A DNA stretch of 64,000 nt from Arthrobacter sp. MN05-02 (GTDB lineage: Bacteria > Actinomycetota > Actinomycetes > Actinomycetales > Micrococcaceae), in contig AP018697.1 in assembly GCA_004001285.1 (NCBI GenBank), positions 1,550,001 to 1,614,000 on the forward strand, given 5' to 3'. This document shows positions 16,025 to 24,585 of this stretch, in pieces. Positions within the stretch are counted from its first letter, which is position 1, and each line of letters starts with the position of its first letter. The notes below the pieces were generated by a model. That model worked only from the letters and a program-made list of their open reading frames with translations, ran no database searches and was not told the DNA's origin. Both the position numbers and the translations under genes were made by a program.

Positions 16025-16986
16025 GCCAGCAGTGTCCAGGGAACGCCCTCGACGTCTGCCGCCTCGGACAGTGAGGGCGGGTTGGCGCCCGCTCGGGAGC
16101 AGGTAATCGCTGCTGCTGTCGCCGCGAATGCCAGGAGCTGCTGCAGGGTCAGGTGATCAAGTGCTGCGATCCTAGATCGGTGGTCGGCTCCGAGCGCACC
16201 GCACCACCGCAGTCCGGCCAGGAGCGCGGCCATGAATGAATCTCCTGCGCCGACGGTGTCGACGACGTCCACGGGGGTGGCTTCAGCATTCACGTGCGCT
16301 GATGAGGTTGCGGCAAGGGACCCTTGCGCACCGCGGGTGACGACGACGAGGCCGGACCCCAGGGCCAGCCACGCGTTCATCACGTCCGTGAGTGCCACCC
16401 CCGGGTACAGCCAGGCCAAGTCCTCGTCGCTCGCCTTCACGATGTCGCTGAGGGCCACGAACCGTTCCACTGCCTGGCATGCCTCATCGCGATTTGGTGT
16501 GACGGTGGGCCTGCAGTTGGGGTCGAAACTGATGGTGCTGGTAGGCCTGACCTGTTCGAGGAGGTCCAGGACGTCGTGGGAACCCGGCGCGAGGATGGTT
16601 GCTATCGATCCCGTATGGAAGTGTGCTGGCGCCGTGGCGCGTGCAGCAGCGACCGACGTGGTGATGTCCCAGGCGATGTCGAAGGAGTAGGTGGCGGCCC
16701 CGTCGGTGCCGATGCGCGCGCTGGCGGTGCTGGTGCGCGTACCCCCGGCGTTGATTACGTCGACCCCGTTAGTTACGAGGTGGTGCTCGATCGCCCGACC
16801 GTGGCGGTCGTTGCTGAAGGCGGTCACCAGCGTTGTCGGCAGGCCAAGCCGGGCCGTCCCTACGGCTACGTTCATCGGGCTTCCCCCGGGATGTTCGACC
16901 GTGGCCTGGCGAACGTCATCGTGGACGATGTCGACGAGGGATTCGCCGATGACCACGATGCGGGGTGCCTCCGGGTTCGGTTCCAT
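16021..16986 (-). CDS. PfkB-family carbohydrate kinase (fructokinase-like)
   Basis: Ribokinase-fold sugar kinase of 321 residues. It has the N-terminal VVIGESLVDIVHD, the substrate region HPGGSPMNVAVGTARLG and the catalytic anion hole DTVGAGDSFMAALLAGL near the C-terminus. Beside a mannitol dehydrogenase and a sorbitol-type dehydrogenase, fructose is the likely substrate and fructose-6-phosphate the product, feeding glycolysis. The start at 16986 overlaps the upstream gene's stop by 1 nt. The longer frame to 17136 is only a shadow of the upstream dehydrogenase. Confidence 0.92.
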   Translation of the reverse strand: MEPNPEAPRIVVIGESLVDIVHDDVRQATVEHPGGSPMNVAVGTARLGLPTTLVTAFSNDRHGRAIEHHLVTNGVDVINAGGTRTSTASARIGTDGAATYSFDIAWDITTSVAAARATAPAHFHTGSIATILAPGSHDVLDLLEQVRPTSTISFDPNCRPTVTPNRDEACQAVERFVALSDIVKASDEDLAWLYPGVALTDVMNAWLALGSGLVVVTRGAQGSLAATSSAHVNAEATPVDVVDTVGAGDSFMAALLAGLRWCGALGADHRSRIAALDHLTLQQLLAFAATAAAITCSRAGANPPSLSEAADVEGVPWTLLA

Positions 16987-18035
16987 CAGCGGCCGGGGTA
17001 GACGATGGCTTTGAGCTGGCCTGGCTGCTTGCCGGCCTGAAGGGCGGCTTCGGCTTCGGAGAGGCCGAAGCGTCCGGTGACCAGGACGTCGAGGTCTACT
17101 TTGCCGTCCGCGATGAGCTGGATGCCCAGCGGCCACGTGTTGGCGTAGCGGAAGACGCCGGACAGCCAGATCTCCCGGTTCTGGATGAAGGAGACCGGCA
17201 GTTCAACGTCGTCCGCGCCGAGCCCGACGAGGATCACGCGCCCGGCGGGGCGCACCGCGAGGATGCCGGCGCGGACCGCCTGCGGTGCACCGGAGGCGTC
17301 GATGAACGCGTCAACGTCAAGTCCATCCACCGAATCGGTGCGTGCATCAAGTGCATGGGTCGCCCCGTGCTCCAGGGCGAACGCGAGGCGGTCGGGGGAG
17401 ATGTCGCTGATGTAGACCTCGGTGGCGCCGAACGCCCGGGCGGTCTGCGCTGCGATGATGCCGATGGGTCCGGCACCGGCGATCAGGACGCGGCTGCCGG
17501 GGCCGATCTCGGCCCGCTGGCAGGCCCAGATGCCCACCGAGAGCGGTTCGATGAGGGCCGCTGCCTCGTCGCTCACGCTGTCGGGGATGGGGAAGGCGAA
17601 GTCCGCCTGAATGGCGACGTATTCGGTGAACGCACCATCGATGGGCGGGGTGGCGTAGAACTCGATGCTCGGGCAGAGGTTGTAGCGGCCGTGCTTGCAC
17701 TGGTCGCAGACCCTGCAGGGGCGCTGGGGTTCGACGGCGACCCGCTGCCCTACCCGGGAGGAGTCGACGCTGGCGCCGACGGCGATGATGCGTCCGGAGA
17801 GTTCGTGGCCGAGGATCAGGGGGTGATCGACCACGTATGGGCCGATCCGGCCGTGTTCGTAGTAGTGGACATCGCTGCCGCAGACGCCGACCGCGGCGAC
17901 CTGCACGAGGACCTGGTCGTCATCGATCTGAGGTACGGCGAGGTTTTCGAGGGCGACGTCGCCCTGCTTCTTGAGGAGGGAAGCGCGCATGGTAATGGGG
18001 ACCTCGACGGCTGTCCGTTCGACTGTTGCAGTCAT
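16986..18035 (-). CDS. Zinc polyol dehydrogenase (sorbitol/iditol type)
   Basis: Medium-chain NAD-dependent dehydrogenase of 349 residues. Catalytic zinc residues appear in VCGSDVHYYEHG and LGHELSG, and the four structural-zinc cysteines in CRVCDQCKHGRYNLC. The Rossmann motif IAGAGPIGIIAA follows, with an acidic residue in YISDISPDRL that points to NAD. This fits sorbitol or xylitol dehydrogenases that make a ketose. GAAAGGA lies before the ATG. It follows the two permease genes in the operon by 28 nt and overlaps the kinase gene by one base. Confidence 0.92.
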   Translation of the reverse strand: MTATVERTAVEVPITMRASLLKKQGDVALENLAVPQIDDDQVLVQVAAVGVCGSDVHYYEHGRIGPYVVDHPLILGHELSGRIIAVGASVDSSRVGQRVAVEPQRPCRVCDQCKHGRYNLCPSIEFYATPPIDGAFTEYVAIQADFAFPIPDSVSDEAAALIEPLSVGIWACQRAEIGPGSRVLIAGAGPIGIIAAQTARAFGATEVYISDISPDRLAFALEHGATHALDARTDSVDGLDVDAFIDASGAPQAVRAGILAVRPAGRVILVGLGADDVELPVSFIQNREIWLSGVFRYANTWPLGIQLIADGKVDLDVLVTGRFGLSEAEAALQAGKQPGQLKAIVYPGR

Positions 18036-18063
18036 GAGGAAATCCTTTCGGGAAGGGGGGGTT

Positions 18064-18966
18064 TTACTTCACGGCGCCGAGCGACAGGCCCTGTACGAGC
18101 TTGTCCTGGGCGGCGAAGCCGGCGATGAGGACGGGAAGGGAGATGATTACGGCCGCGGTGCAGACCTTGGCGAGGAACAGGCCCTGGCTGGAGACGAAGC
18201 TGGTGAGGAACACCGGTGCGGTTCCGGCGACGACGCCGGTCAGGACCCGGGCCAGCAGGAGCTCGTTCCAGCTGAAGATGAAGCAGATCAGCGCCGTGGC
18301 GGCGATGCCGGGCATCGCGACGGGGGCGACGACCTTGCGCAGGGTCAGGATGAGGCCTGCACCGTCGATCTGTGCTGCCTCGAGCATTTCGGCGGGCACT
18401 TCGGCGAGGAAAGATCGCATCATCCAGACGGCGATGGGCAGGTTCATCGATGTGTACAGGAGCACCAGGAACCAGATGTTGTCCAGCGTTCCGGCGTTGC
18501 GTGCGAAGAGGAACAGGGGCAGCAAGGCGGCGACGATCGGCAGCATCTTCGTGGAGAGGAAGAAGAACATGACGTCCGTCCACTTCTCAATCGGCTTGAT
18601 GGACAGCGCGTAGGCCGCCGGAATCGCGAGGACGAGCACCAGGATGGTCGAGGTGATCGAGGCGGTCGCCGAGTTGATCAGCGGCGGCCACGGGTCCAGC
18701 CCTGTCGCACCGCCGAAGAAGTTGCGGTAGGAGTCCAAGGTCAGCTCGGCCGCGATGGATGGCGGGTTGGTCGCGGCGTCGTTCTCGGAGTGGAAGGACG
18801 TCAGGATCATCCAGAACACGGGGATGGCAAAGATGAGCGCGGCGGCCCACGCGGCCAGACCGGCAACGGTGCTGTTGCGTGTCGGGTCTAGCCGTGATTT
18901 TGCCTTTCGGCCCAGGAAGCGGGGACCGGCGTTTTGCTTGTGGGGGGCCGGGGTGAGGGTGGTCAT
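18064..18966 (-). CDS. Carbohydrate ABC transporter permease (MalG-like)
   Basis: Inner-membrane permease of 300 residues with six predicted helices. The cytoplasmic EAA loop reads EVPAEMLEAAQIDGAGLILTL, the contact point with the transporter ATPase. The start at 18966 overlaps the stop of the partner permease gene by 4 nt (ATGA), ensuring paired synthesis. The upstream frame to 19347 is a shadow. Together with the other permease and the binding protein it should import a polyol. No ATP-binding subunit is encoded in the operon. Confidence 0.94.
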   Translation of the reverse strand: MTTLTPAPHKQNAGPRFLGRKAKSRLDPTRNSTVAGLAAWAAALIFAIPVFWMILTSFHSENDAATNPPSIAAELTLDSYRNFFGGATGLDPWPPLINSATASITSTILVLVLAIPAAYALSIKPIEKWTDVMFFFLSTKMLPIVAALLPLFLFARNAGTLDNIWFLVLLYTSMNLPIAVWMMRSFLAEVPAEMLEAAQIDGAGLILTLRKVVAPVAMPGIAATALICFIFSWNELLLARVLTGVVAGTAPVFLTSFVSSQGLFLAKVCTAAVIISLPVLIAGFAAQDKLVQGLSLGAVK

Positions 18967-19937
18967 CGGGATTCCTCCTTTTGGAAGAGCGTGAAGACGG
19001 TGCGCAGGGCGAACGTGGCGATGATGATGGTGCCGATCACTACGACGACTCCGGTAGCCGATGCCAGCCCGTAGTCGTTGGCCGTGTAGAACGTCTGGTA
19101 GATGGAAAACGGGAGATTTCCTGTCCCGAGTCCTCCGGAGGTGAGTGTGAAGACGGCGTCGAAATTCTGCACGATGTAGATGGTGCCGAGCAGGCCGCCC
19201 AGCTCCAGGTACTGACGCAAGTGGGGCAGGGTCAGGTAGCGGAAGATTTGCCACCGGGAAGCGCCGTCGATCTCCGCTGCCTCGATGACGTCCATGGGGC
19301 GGGACTGCAACCCGGCAAGCAGGATCAGCATCATGAACGGGGTCCACTGCCAGATCAGGGAGGCCTCGACGGCGAGCAGGGGTGCCTGGGACAGGAACTC
19401 GGGCTGCGGCGGGTTGTCGCTGCCGAACAGGGACCAGATCCAGGTGAGGGTGCCGTTGACGAGTCCGTAGGAGGGGTTGAGCAGTGCATGTTTCCAGATC
19501 AGTGCCGCGGCGACGGGCACGATGAGGAACGGGGCGATGAGCAGGGTGCGGACGAGACCACGCCCGATGAACTTCTTGTCCAGCAGCAGGGCCAGGCCGA
19601 GTCCGAGGAGAAGGCTGACCAGCACCACCGTGACGGTGAGGACGATCGTGGTGATAATCGACGCGCGCAAATCGGTATCAGTCAGGACGCTGATGTAGTT
19701 GTCGAAGCCGGCGAAGCCCGTGTCATTGGGCCGGAGGCTGTTCCAGTTCATGAACGAGATGACCAGCGTCGCGACGAACGGTAGCTGGGTGACGATGATC
19801 AGGAAGATCAACGCCGGGAGCAGCGGTGCGCGGCGGGCCCACCGGGTGGCACGGGCGCGTGCGTTGGTTTTCGAATCTGATGTGGAGGGACGGTGAGATT
19901 GGCGTTGGCGCTGCGGGGTTGCGGTAGCTGAGCTCAT
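18963..19937 (-). CDS. Carbohydrate ABC transporter permease (MalF-like)
   Basis: Permease of 324 residues with a basic, Gln/Arg-rich cytoplasmic N-terminus (about 35 residues) and six or more helices. The EAA loop is SRPMDVIEAAEIDGASRWQIF. AGGAGA sits before the ATG at 19937; the alternative start at 19988 lies further upstream without such a box. It pairs with the MalG-like permease whose start overlaps its stop. It belongs to the polyol uptake operon behind the binding-protein gene, 78 nt downstream of it. Confidence 0.94.
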   Translation of the reverse strand: MSSATATPQRQRQSHRPSTSDSKTNARARATRWARRAPLLPALIFLIIVTQLPFVATLVISFMNWNSLRPNDTGFAGFDNYISVLTDTDLRASIITTIVLTVTVVLVSLLLGLGLALLLDKKFIGRGLVRTLLIAPFLIVPVAAALIWKHALLNPSYGLVNGTLTWIWSLFGSDNPPQPEFLSQAPLLAVEASLIWQWTPFMMLILLAGLQSRPMDVIEAAEIDGASRWQIFRYLTLPHLRQYLELGGLLGTIYIVQNFDAVFTLTSGGLGTGNLPFSIYQTFYTANDYGLASATGVVVVIGTIIIATFALRTVFTLFQKEESR

Positions 19938-20015
19938 GAGGTCTCCTGCCGAACGGTGTCCGTTGCCGTGGGGTTCAGGCTGCGGCAACGGACACCGTCC
20001 GTGCGGTAGGTGTGG

Positions 20016-21374
20016 CTACTTGTAGTTTTCGCCGATGGCTTCGGCGGTTTCCTGCCCCTTGGCAAGGGCTTCCTCGACCGTCTGCTGTCCGGCGATCACG
20101 GCGCTGATGTCCTGCGACACGGTGGTGCCGAGGTCGGCGAATTCCGGGAATCCGGCGAACTGGATACCGATGTAAGGGCGCTCCTGTAGGCCGGGGTTCT
20201 TGGGATCAGCGTTCTCGATCGCGAAGCGCTCTGCCTCGTAGAACGGCGCCGAGGCCTGGTAGTCCGGGTTCTCGTACGTGGAGATCCGCTTGCCTGAGGG
20301 GACCTTCGCCCAGCCGAGTTCTTCTGCCACGAGCTCCTCGTACTCCTGCGAGCTCGCCCAGGAGATGAACTCCCAAGCGGCGTCCTGCTTCTGGGATGCG
20401 GCCTGGATGCCCCACGACCAGGTCCAGAGCCAGCCGGAGGACTCGGTCTCCTTGACCGGGGCGGCCGCGTAACCGATCTTGCCCGCGACCGGTGATCCTT
20501 CGGCCTCGAGGCTGCCAGCGGCGGAGGTGGCGTCGTACCACATGGCCGTTTGGCTCTGCGTCATGTTGTTCAGGCACTCGGTAAAGCCGGCTTGGGCGGC
20601 TCCGGCCTCACCATGGTTCTTCACCAGGTCGGTGTAGAACGTGACGGCTTCAGTGAACTCGGGGGAGTCGACCTGGGCGTTCCAGTCGGCGTCGAACCAA
20701 GTCCCACCGAAGGTGTTGACCACGGTGGTCAGCGGGGCGAAGACCTGGCCCCAGCCCGGCTGGCCACGCAGGCAGATGCCCTTCATGTCCTCCTTGGCCT
20801 CGTCCACCTGCGCGGCGAGATCGGCCACCTGGTCCCAAGTGGGCTTCTCCGGCATGATTAGGCCGAGCTCCTCGAACACGTCGGTGCGGTACATGAGGAA
20901 GGAGGACTCGCCGTAGAACGGCTCCCCGTAAAGCTTGCCGTCCTCCCCGGTCAGAGATTCCGTGTATGCCGGGAGGATGTCGTCCTGGTTGAAGTCCTCG
21001 TCCGCTTCAACGAACTCATCGAGCGGCGCGAGCCACCCGTTCGCGGAATAGAACGGGATTTCGTAGTTGGACAGCGACGCGACATCGTACTGTCCCGCCT
21101 GGGCGGAGAACTCCTGGCTGATGTTCGCCCGGACGTCGTTCTCAGGGAGCGAGGTGAAATTCACGGTGATACCCGACTCCGCGGTGAAGTTCTCCGCGGT
21201 GAGGCGCTGCAGATCCTCCATCTGCGGGTTGTTGACCATCAGGACGTTGATGCTCTGGGCTTCACCGGACGCGGCACCGCCACCTCCGCCGCCGGCACCC
21301 GAGCAGGCGGTAAGGGAGAGGGCAAGACATGCCAGTCCGGCGGTGAGGGTGGCTTGTGCAGGTGGGATTTGCAT
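20016..21374 (-). CDS. Extracellular sugar/polyol-binding lipoprotein of ABC transporter
   Basis: Solute-binding protein of 452 residues, anchored by a lipobox (ALSLTACSG) followed by a Gly-rich linker. It has the family 1 binding-protein pattern: INVLMVNNPQMEDLQRLT, TDVFEELGLIMPEKPTWDQV and a late WEFISWASSQEYEELV. These features match mannitol/sorbitol and other carbohydrate binding proteins. The start at 21374 has AAGGAG 6 nt upstream; an extension to 21512 is not supported. It is first in the operon and divergent from an AraC-type regulator. Substrate inferred from the dehydrogenases downstream. Confidence 0.93.
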   Translation of the reverse strand: MQIPPAQATLTAGLACLALSLTACSGAGGGGGGAASGEAQSINVLMVNNPQMEDLQRLTAENFTAESGITVNFTSLPENDVRANISQEFSAQAGQYDVASLSNYEIPFYSANGWLAPLDEFVEADEDFNQDDILPAYTESLTGEDGKLYGEPFYGESSFLMYRTDVFEELGLIMPEKPTWDQVADLAAQVDEAKEDMKGICLRGQPGWGQVFAPLTTVVNTFGGTWFDADWNAQVDSPEFTEAVTFYTDLVKNHGEAGAAQAGFTECLNNMTQSQTAMWYDATSAAGSLEAEGSPVAGKIGYAAAPVKETESSGWLWTWSWGIQAASQKQDAAWEFISWASSQEYEELVAEELGWAKVPSGKRISTYENPDYQASAPFYEAERFAIENADPKNPGLQERPYIGIQFAGFPEFADLGTTVSQDISAVIAGQQTVEEALAKGQETAEAIGENYK

Positions 21375-21641
21375 AAGGACTCCTTTGTTCTTACTGATCA
21401 AGGGCGCGCCGGATCGACGCAGGTGCGTTCTGAGTGGGTGGAGGCGGTACAACCGGTGGAAGCGGGTACCTGCTCCTGTCCTACAAAGGTAGGGGTGTGA
21501 CATCGTGCACAACTAGCGCCGCAGTTGCCATTAACTGATACTTATTTTCCAGAGTCCCTGTAGCTCGGATGCGGAAGCCCTACTGGGCTGGGCTTAGAGG
21601 GAGCTGTCGGCGGAGAACTTTTATGTATTAGGAGGCGGGGG
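21375..21641. promoter_or_regulatory. Divergent promoter region between binding-protein and AraC genes
   Basis: This 267-bp spacer holds the promoters of the polyol operon (leftward) and the araC-type gene (rightward). On the minus strand TTGTGC near 21511 and TACCTT near 21490 form a possible promoter. The imperfect dyad GTGTGACatcGTGCACAAC at about 21495-21513 is a candidate regulator site. The segment 21530-21555 is AT-rich for this genome. All calls are by eye. Confidence 0.4.
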
Positions 21642-22556
21642 ATGACCCAGGAAGTATCGGACGCGGCTGTCCGCCTTGCTGAGCGTCTGACCGGGCTTCG
21701 CGCGAACCGGGAGGTGATTCCCCATGACCCCAAGCACTCCGTGCGCTGGCACGAACATGACTATCCAAGCCCAATCGCGCGGTGGAACTACCACCCCGAG
21801 TACGAAATCCATCTGATCCGCAAAGGCACGGGCCGCTTCATCGTCGGCGACTACCTCGGCACGTTCGAGGCCGGGCAGGTCACTCTCGTCGGATCGGGCC
21901 TCCCGCACGATTGGGTCAGCGATCTCGAGCCCGGGGAAGTCATTGAAAAGCGGGATGCCGTGCTCCAGTTTGACGGCGAATGGTTGCTCCGATGTGCCGA
22001 ACTGATGCCCGAGCTCCTAGAGACGGAAGAAGTGCTGCAGCAATCAGCACGAGGTATCCACTTCACCGGTGAAACGGCACTCAAAGCCGCCGATGCCATC
22101 GAAGCGGTCGGAAACACCACCGGGATGGAGCGCCTGAACCATGTGCTGAGAGTCCTCACGATCTTCGCGAGATCACCTCAGGCTGACCGACAATTCCTCG
22201 CCCGCGACTGGTTCGAACCCCAACTCGACGGCGAAGCCGCCGCGGTGGTGGACATCGCCCTCGAGTACATCTTCGCGCACCACTCGGGCGTGGTGCGGAT
22301 GGCCGAGGTCGCGGAGCTCGTGGGGATGACTGAGCCCACCTTCTCCAAGTACTTTCGGAAGTCGACTGGGCAGAACTTCAGCGAGATGGTCCGCAAGCTC
22401 CGCTTGGCGCATGCGTGCCGTTTGCTGGATCAGACAGACATCCCGGTCTCGTCCATTTGCTACGACGTCGGGTTTTCCAATCTCTCCAACTTCAACCGAC
22501 ACTTCCAGGCCGAAATGGGCATGACCCCGCGCGCATATCGCACACGAACAACCTAG
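21642..22556 (+). CDS. AraC-family transcriptional regulator
   Basis: Regulator of 304 residues. The N-terminal part is a cupin-like sensor (WHEHDYPSPIARWNYHPEYEIHLI, RFIVGDYLGTFEAGQVTLV). The C-terminal AraC domain has two helix-turn-helix units: VRMAEVAELVGMTEPTFSKYF and PVSSICYDVGFSNLSNFNRHF, ending MTPRAYR. AGGAGG lies close before the ATG. It is divergent from the polyol operon and is its most likely activator, with a polyol or related sugar as effector. The stop at 22556 borders a stretch of broken genes. Confidence 0.93.
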   Translation: MTQEVSDAAVRLAERLTGLRANREVIPHDPKHSVRWHEHDYPSPIARWNYHPEYEIHLIRKGTGRFIVGDYLGTFEAGQVTLVGSGLPHDWVSDLEPGEVIEKRDAVLQFDGEWLLRCAELMPELLETEEVLQQSARGIHFTGETALKAADAIEAVGNTTGMERLNHVLRVLTIFARSPQADRQFLARDWFEPQLDGEAAAVVDIALEYIFAHHSGVVRMAEVAELVGMTEPTFSKYFRKSTGQNFSEMVRKLRLAHACRLLDQTDIPVSSICYDVGFSNLSNFNRHFQAEMGMTPRAYRTRTT

Positions 22557-23012
22557 AACGAACCGGAAAGGTGCCTTTCAAAGGCCGAAGTAGGTGCGAC
22601 TCTCGAGCGCCTCGCTGAATCGCCGATAACGAAGCAATGTCGGGGGATCGACGACGAGCAGTCCAACATAGAGGAACTTTGAAACTTACGGCACTTCTGC
22701 GGCTGAGCTGCTGAAGAAGCTATCGGAGGTTTCCTGAATCGGGTGGATGAGGTGGTGAAGTGTGACCGTGTCGTGGAAGTTACTGGCCGTGGTCATCCCG
22801 TCGCCACGGTCCCGGGCGTAGGCGGAGTGCAGGTTGACGGCGCCCTGACTGCTGACGTCGAGATTTGCGCCCGAGTGTGCGTGGTACTCATCGGGCACGG
22901 GAGCTTCCTCAATCGCGGAGCGGTCCTGCGCTCCGCTCCGTCTATCTAACTCGGCTGCTCCCCCCGTGGATAGTGGCAGCGTCGCCGGTGTTCTAGTGGT
23001 CGAGTAAGGCCC
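22557..23012. other. Gene-poor spacer
   Basis: No convincing gene is seen in these 456 bp. A minus-strand frame (22686-23186) includes FHDTVTLHHLIHPIQETSDSF but lacks a ribosome site and known motifs. Near 22570-22592 short repeats (GAAAGGTGCCTTTC, GCCTTTCAAAGGC) could form a small hairpin after the AraC gene. Confidence 0.4.
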
Positions 23013-23725
23013 ATGAGGTTCGATGACCTGCTGCTGACCGAGGAAGAATACCCCTCGGGTGCCTGCGAGAGTCGGCGGGAATGGCTCCTCATGCACTCCC
23101 GCGGAGTCCCCGCCGAAGTCATCGCGACGTGGTGCCTGGTGGACGTGCGCCGGGTTCGCCGCGCGATCGCTACGCAGATTCGGCACAGGCCCAGCTGGTT
23201 CGACCGGTGCCTACTCGTGCACGACAAGCCCGCCCCGATCGCTGCGGCCGGATTATTCAACCGACGCGGGAGGGGTTGTGGTGGAAGCACTATAACGACG
23301 TCGCCGCGCACGTCACGGACCACGGGAACCTGCCCTCGCAGAACCACGGCGACCAGGCTCGGATGCTGTACCGGTGGGTCGAGGCCCAGCGCCGGCAGAA
23401 CGACGCCGGGAACCTCACTCAGGACAAACTCGGCGCCCTGAACCAGCTCGGTGCCTAGAAAGGCAGCCGCCGCGGCCGTCCCGACGAGCGCTGGACCCGA
23501 CGCCTCACCGACCTGTCCCTGTTCTACGACACCCACGGGCGCCTGCCCATATACGACCCGGCACGCCGCCCGGACGAGAGACTGCTTGCCGTATGGCTCA
23601 CCCGGCAACGGACCTGGGCCAGGAGAGGCCGACTGCAGGTTGATCGCCAGCAGCGATTGAACGCAGTCCTTTCCCGCTGGATGCCCCAAGAGCCGACATC
23701 ACCGCCCGGCGATGTGAAGTGCTAG
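23013..23725 (+). pseudogene. Helicase-associated-domain protein, broken by frameshift and amber codon
   Basis: The joined reading gives about 237 residues. The N-terminus (MRFDDLLLTEEEYPSGACES) starts at 23013; after a frame change near 23255-23283 it continues as LWWKHYNDVAAHVTDHGNLP. At 23456-23458 a TAG replaces the Trp codon expected in LGAWKGSRRGRP, and the same frame then runs on to TAG 23723 with DLSLFYDTHGRLPIY and ERLLAVWLTRQRTWAR. Repeated W-x(n)-HGxLP units are typical of helicase-associated domains of actinobacteria. Two separate lesions argue for a real pseudogene rather than one sequencing error. Confidence 0.65.
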
Positions 23726-23837
23726 GGCAGGGAGGCTACCGCTTGGTCCTTCACGCAAAGCCAGGTCGGTGACTGGTTCTCTGCCACTCGGCGCCTAAGT
23801 AGTTGTTCATGCGGGTCGCGCTATCCGCGCCACCAAA

Positions 23838-24257
23838 TCATTCAGCCTCTGGTTCGGTCATCACATCCGCGAGACCGAGGAAATCCATGCCGGGGTGTCT
23901 GCGGAGAGCCTTGATCCCAGCTGGAGAACCGACGACGAGCATCCCGACACGAAGGCCCCGCCGGACGAGATGCTGGTAGGCGCCTACCAAGACGGGCACC
24001 GCCACCGGCAGCGAACGGCGCACATCTCGCAGAATAATGAATCCGTCTTCGGGAAGGATCCTCGGGTCCCCGGTAACGTTGAGCGCAGACAACTCATGAA
24101 CCGGATAGCCCGCCGCCTCGGCCACCTTTCGGGCAGTGTCGACAATCCGCTCGATGGCTTCGGTGTCGGCTCCTGTTCCCACCGTGAGTGAAGAAGGGCC
24201 TCCTCGGCCAGCGTTGAGCGATTCTGCTAGATCTTCTGCCCACGCAGCCGCGCCCAT
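23838..24257 (-). CDS. Small ATPase-like protein without Walker A lysine
   Basis: Hypothetical protein of about 139 residues. WAEDLAESLNAGRGGPSSLTV resembles the start of actinobacterial ATP-binding proteins in which a P-loop follows, but here the loop reads VGTGADTEAIERI with no GKT/S. Later FIILRDVRRSLPVAVPVLVG and RRHPGMDFLGLADVM resemble the Walker B and following region of the same family. It could be a diverged or decayed ATPase. The start is uncertain: the frame is open to an ATG at 24395, which overlaps the stop of a similar fragment. Family assignment is tentative. Confidence 0.5.
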   Translation of the reverse strand: MGAAAWAEDLAESLNAGRGGPSSLTVGTGADTEAIERIVDTARKVAEAAGYPVHELSALNVTGDPRILPEDGFIILRDVRRSLPVAVPVLVGAYQHLVRRGLRVGMLVVGSPAGIKALRRHPGMDFLGLADVMTEPEAE

Positions 24258-24391
24258 ACCATCCACTGTAACTGTCCGCCCTCCAGCGCCATCCGTGGGT
24301 TGCGGCATTTGGAACGGGCTTTTGAATGTTCGGTTTGCCCAGGTTCTCGGTTTGCGGTCTTGAGCCCTAACGTCTCCGATGAGGTGGAAAT

Positions 24392-24522
24392 TCATTCGAT
24401 GGCTACCGCGTCAGCTCCGCTCCCCACCGCCAGTGAAAAAGGGCCACCTTGGTCCTGCTCAGCGACTCCGCCAAAGCTTCCGCCCACCCGGCCGCGTCGA
24501 TGCCGACACTCGCACCAAGCAT
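24392..24522 (-). pseudogene. Fragment duplicating the N-terminus of the ATPase-like gene
   Basis: Minus-strand DNA encodes IDAAGWAEALAESLSRTK and, after a one-base frame change, GGPFSLAVGSGADAVAIE then TGA. This parallels AAAWAEDLAESLN and GGPSSLTVGTGADTEAIE of the gene at 23838-24257. Only about 40 residues are duplicated. Both copies share the unusual VG-S/T-GAD loop without lysine, so that loop predates the duplication. Confidence 0.5.
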
Positions 24523-24585
24523 CCTTTTCCCAGTGAAGCCAACTACGTTGGAGATACAGAGTCGGTATTAGGGGGTAGGAATACA

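Noticed and set aside
18064..19347. Long minus-strand frame extending the MalG-like permease by 127 residues
   Set aside because: The extension is His/Arg-rich shadow of the partner permease gene; the ATG at 18966 overlapping the upstream stop fits far better.
22686..23186. Minus-strand frame with FHDTVTLHHLIHPIQETSDSF
   Set aside because: No ribosome site or known domain, and it overlaps the start of the helicase-associated pseudogene.
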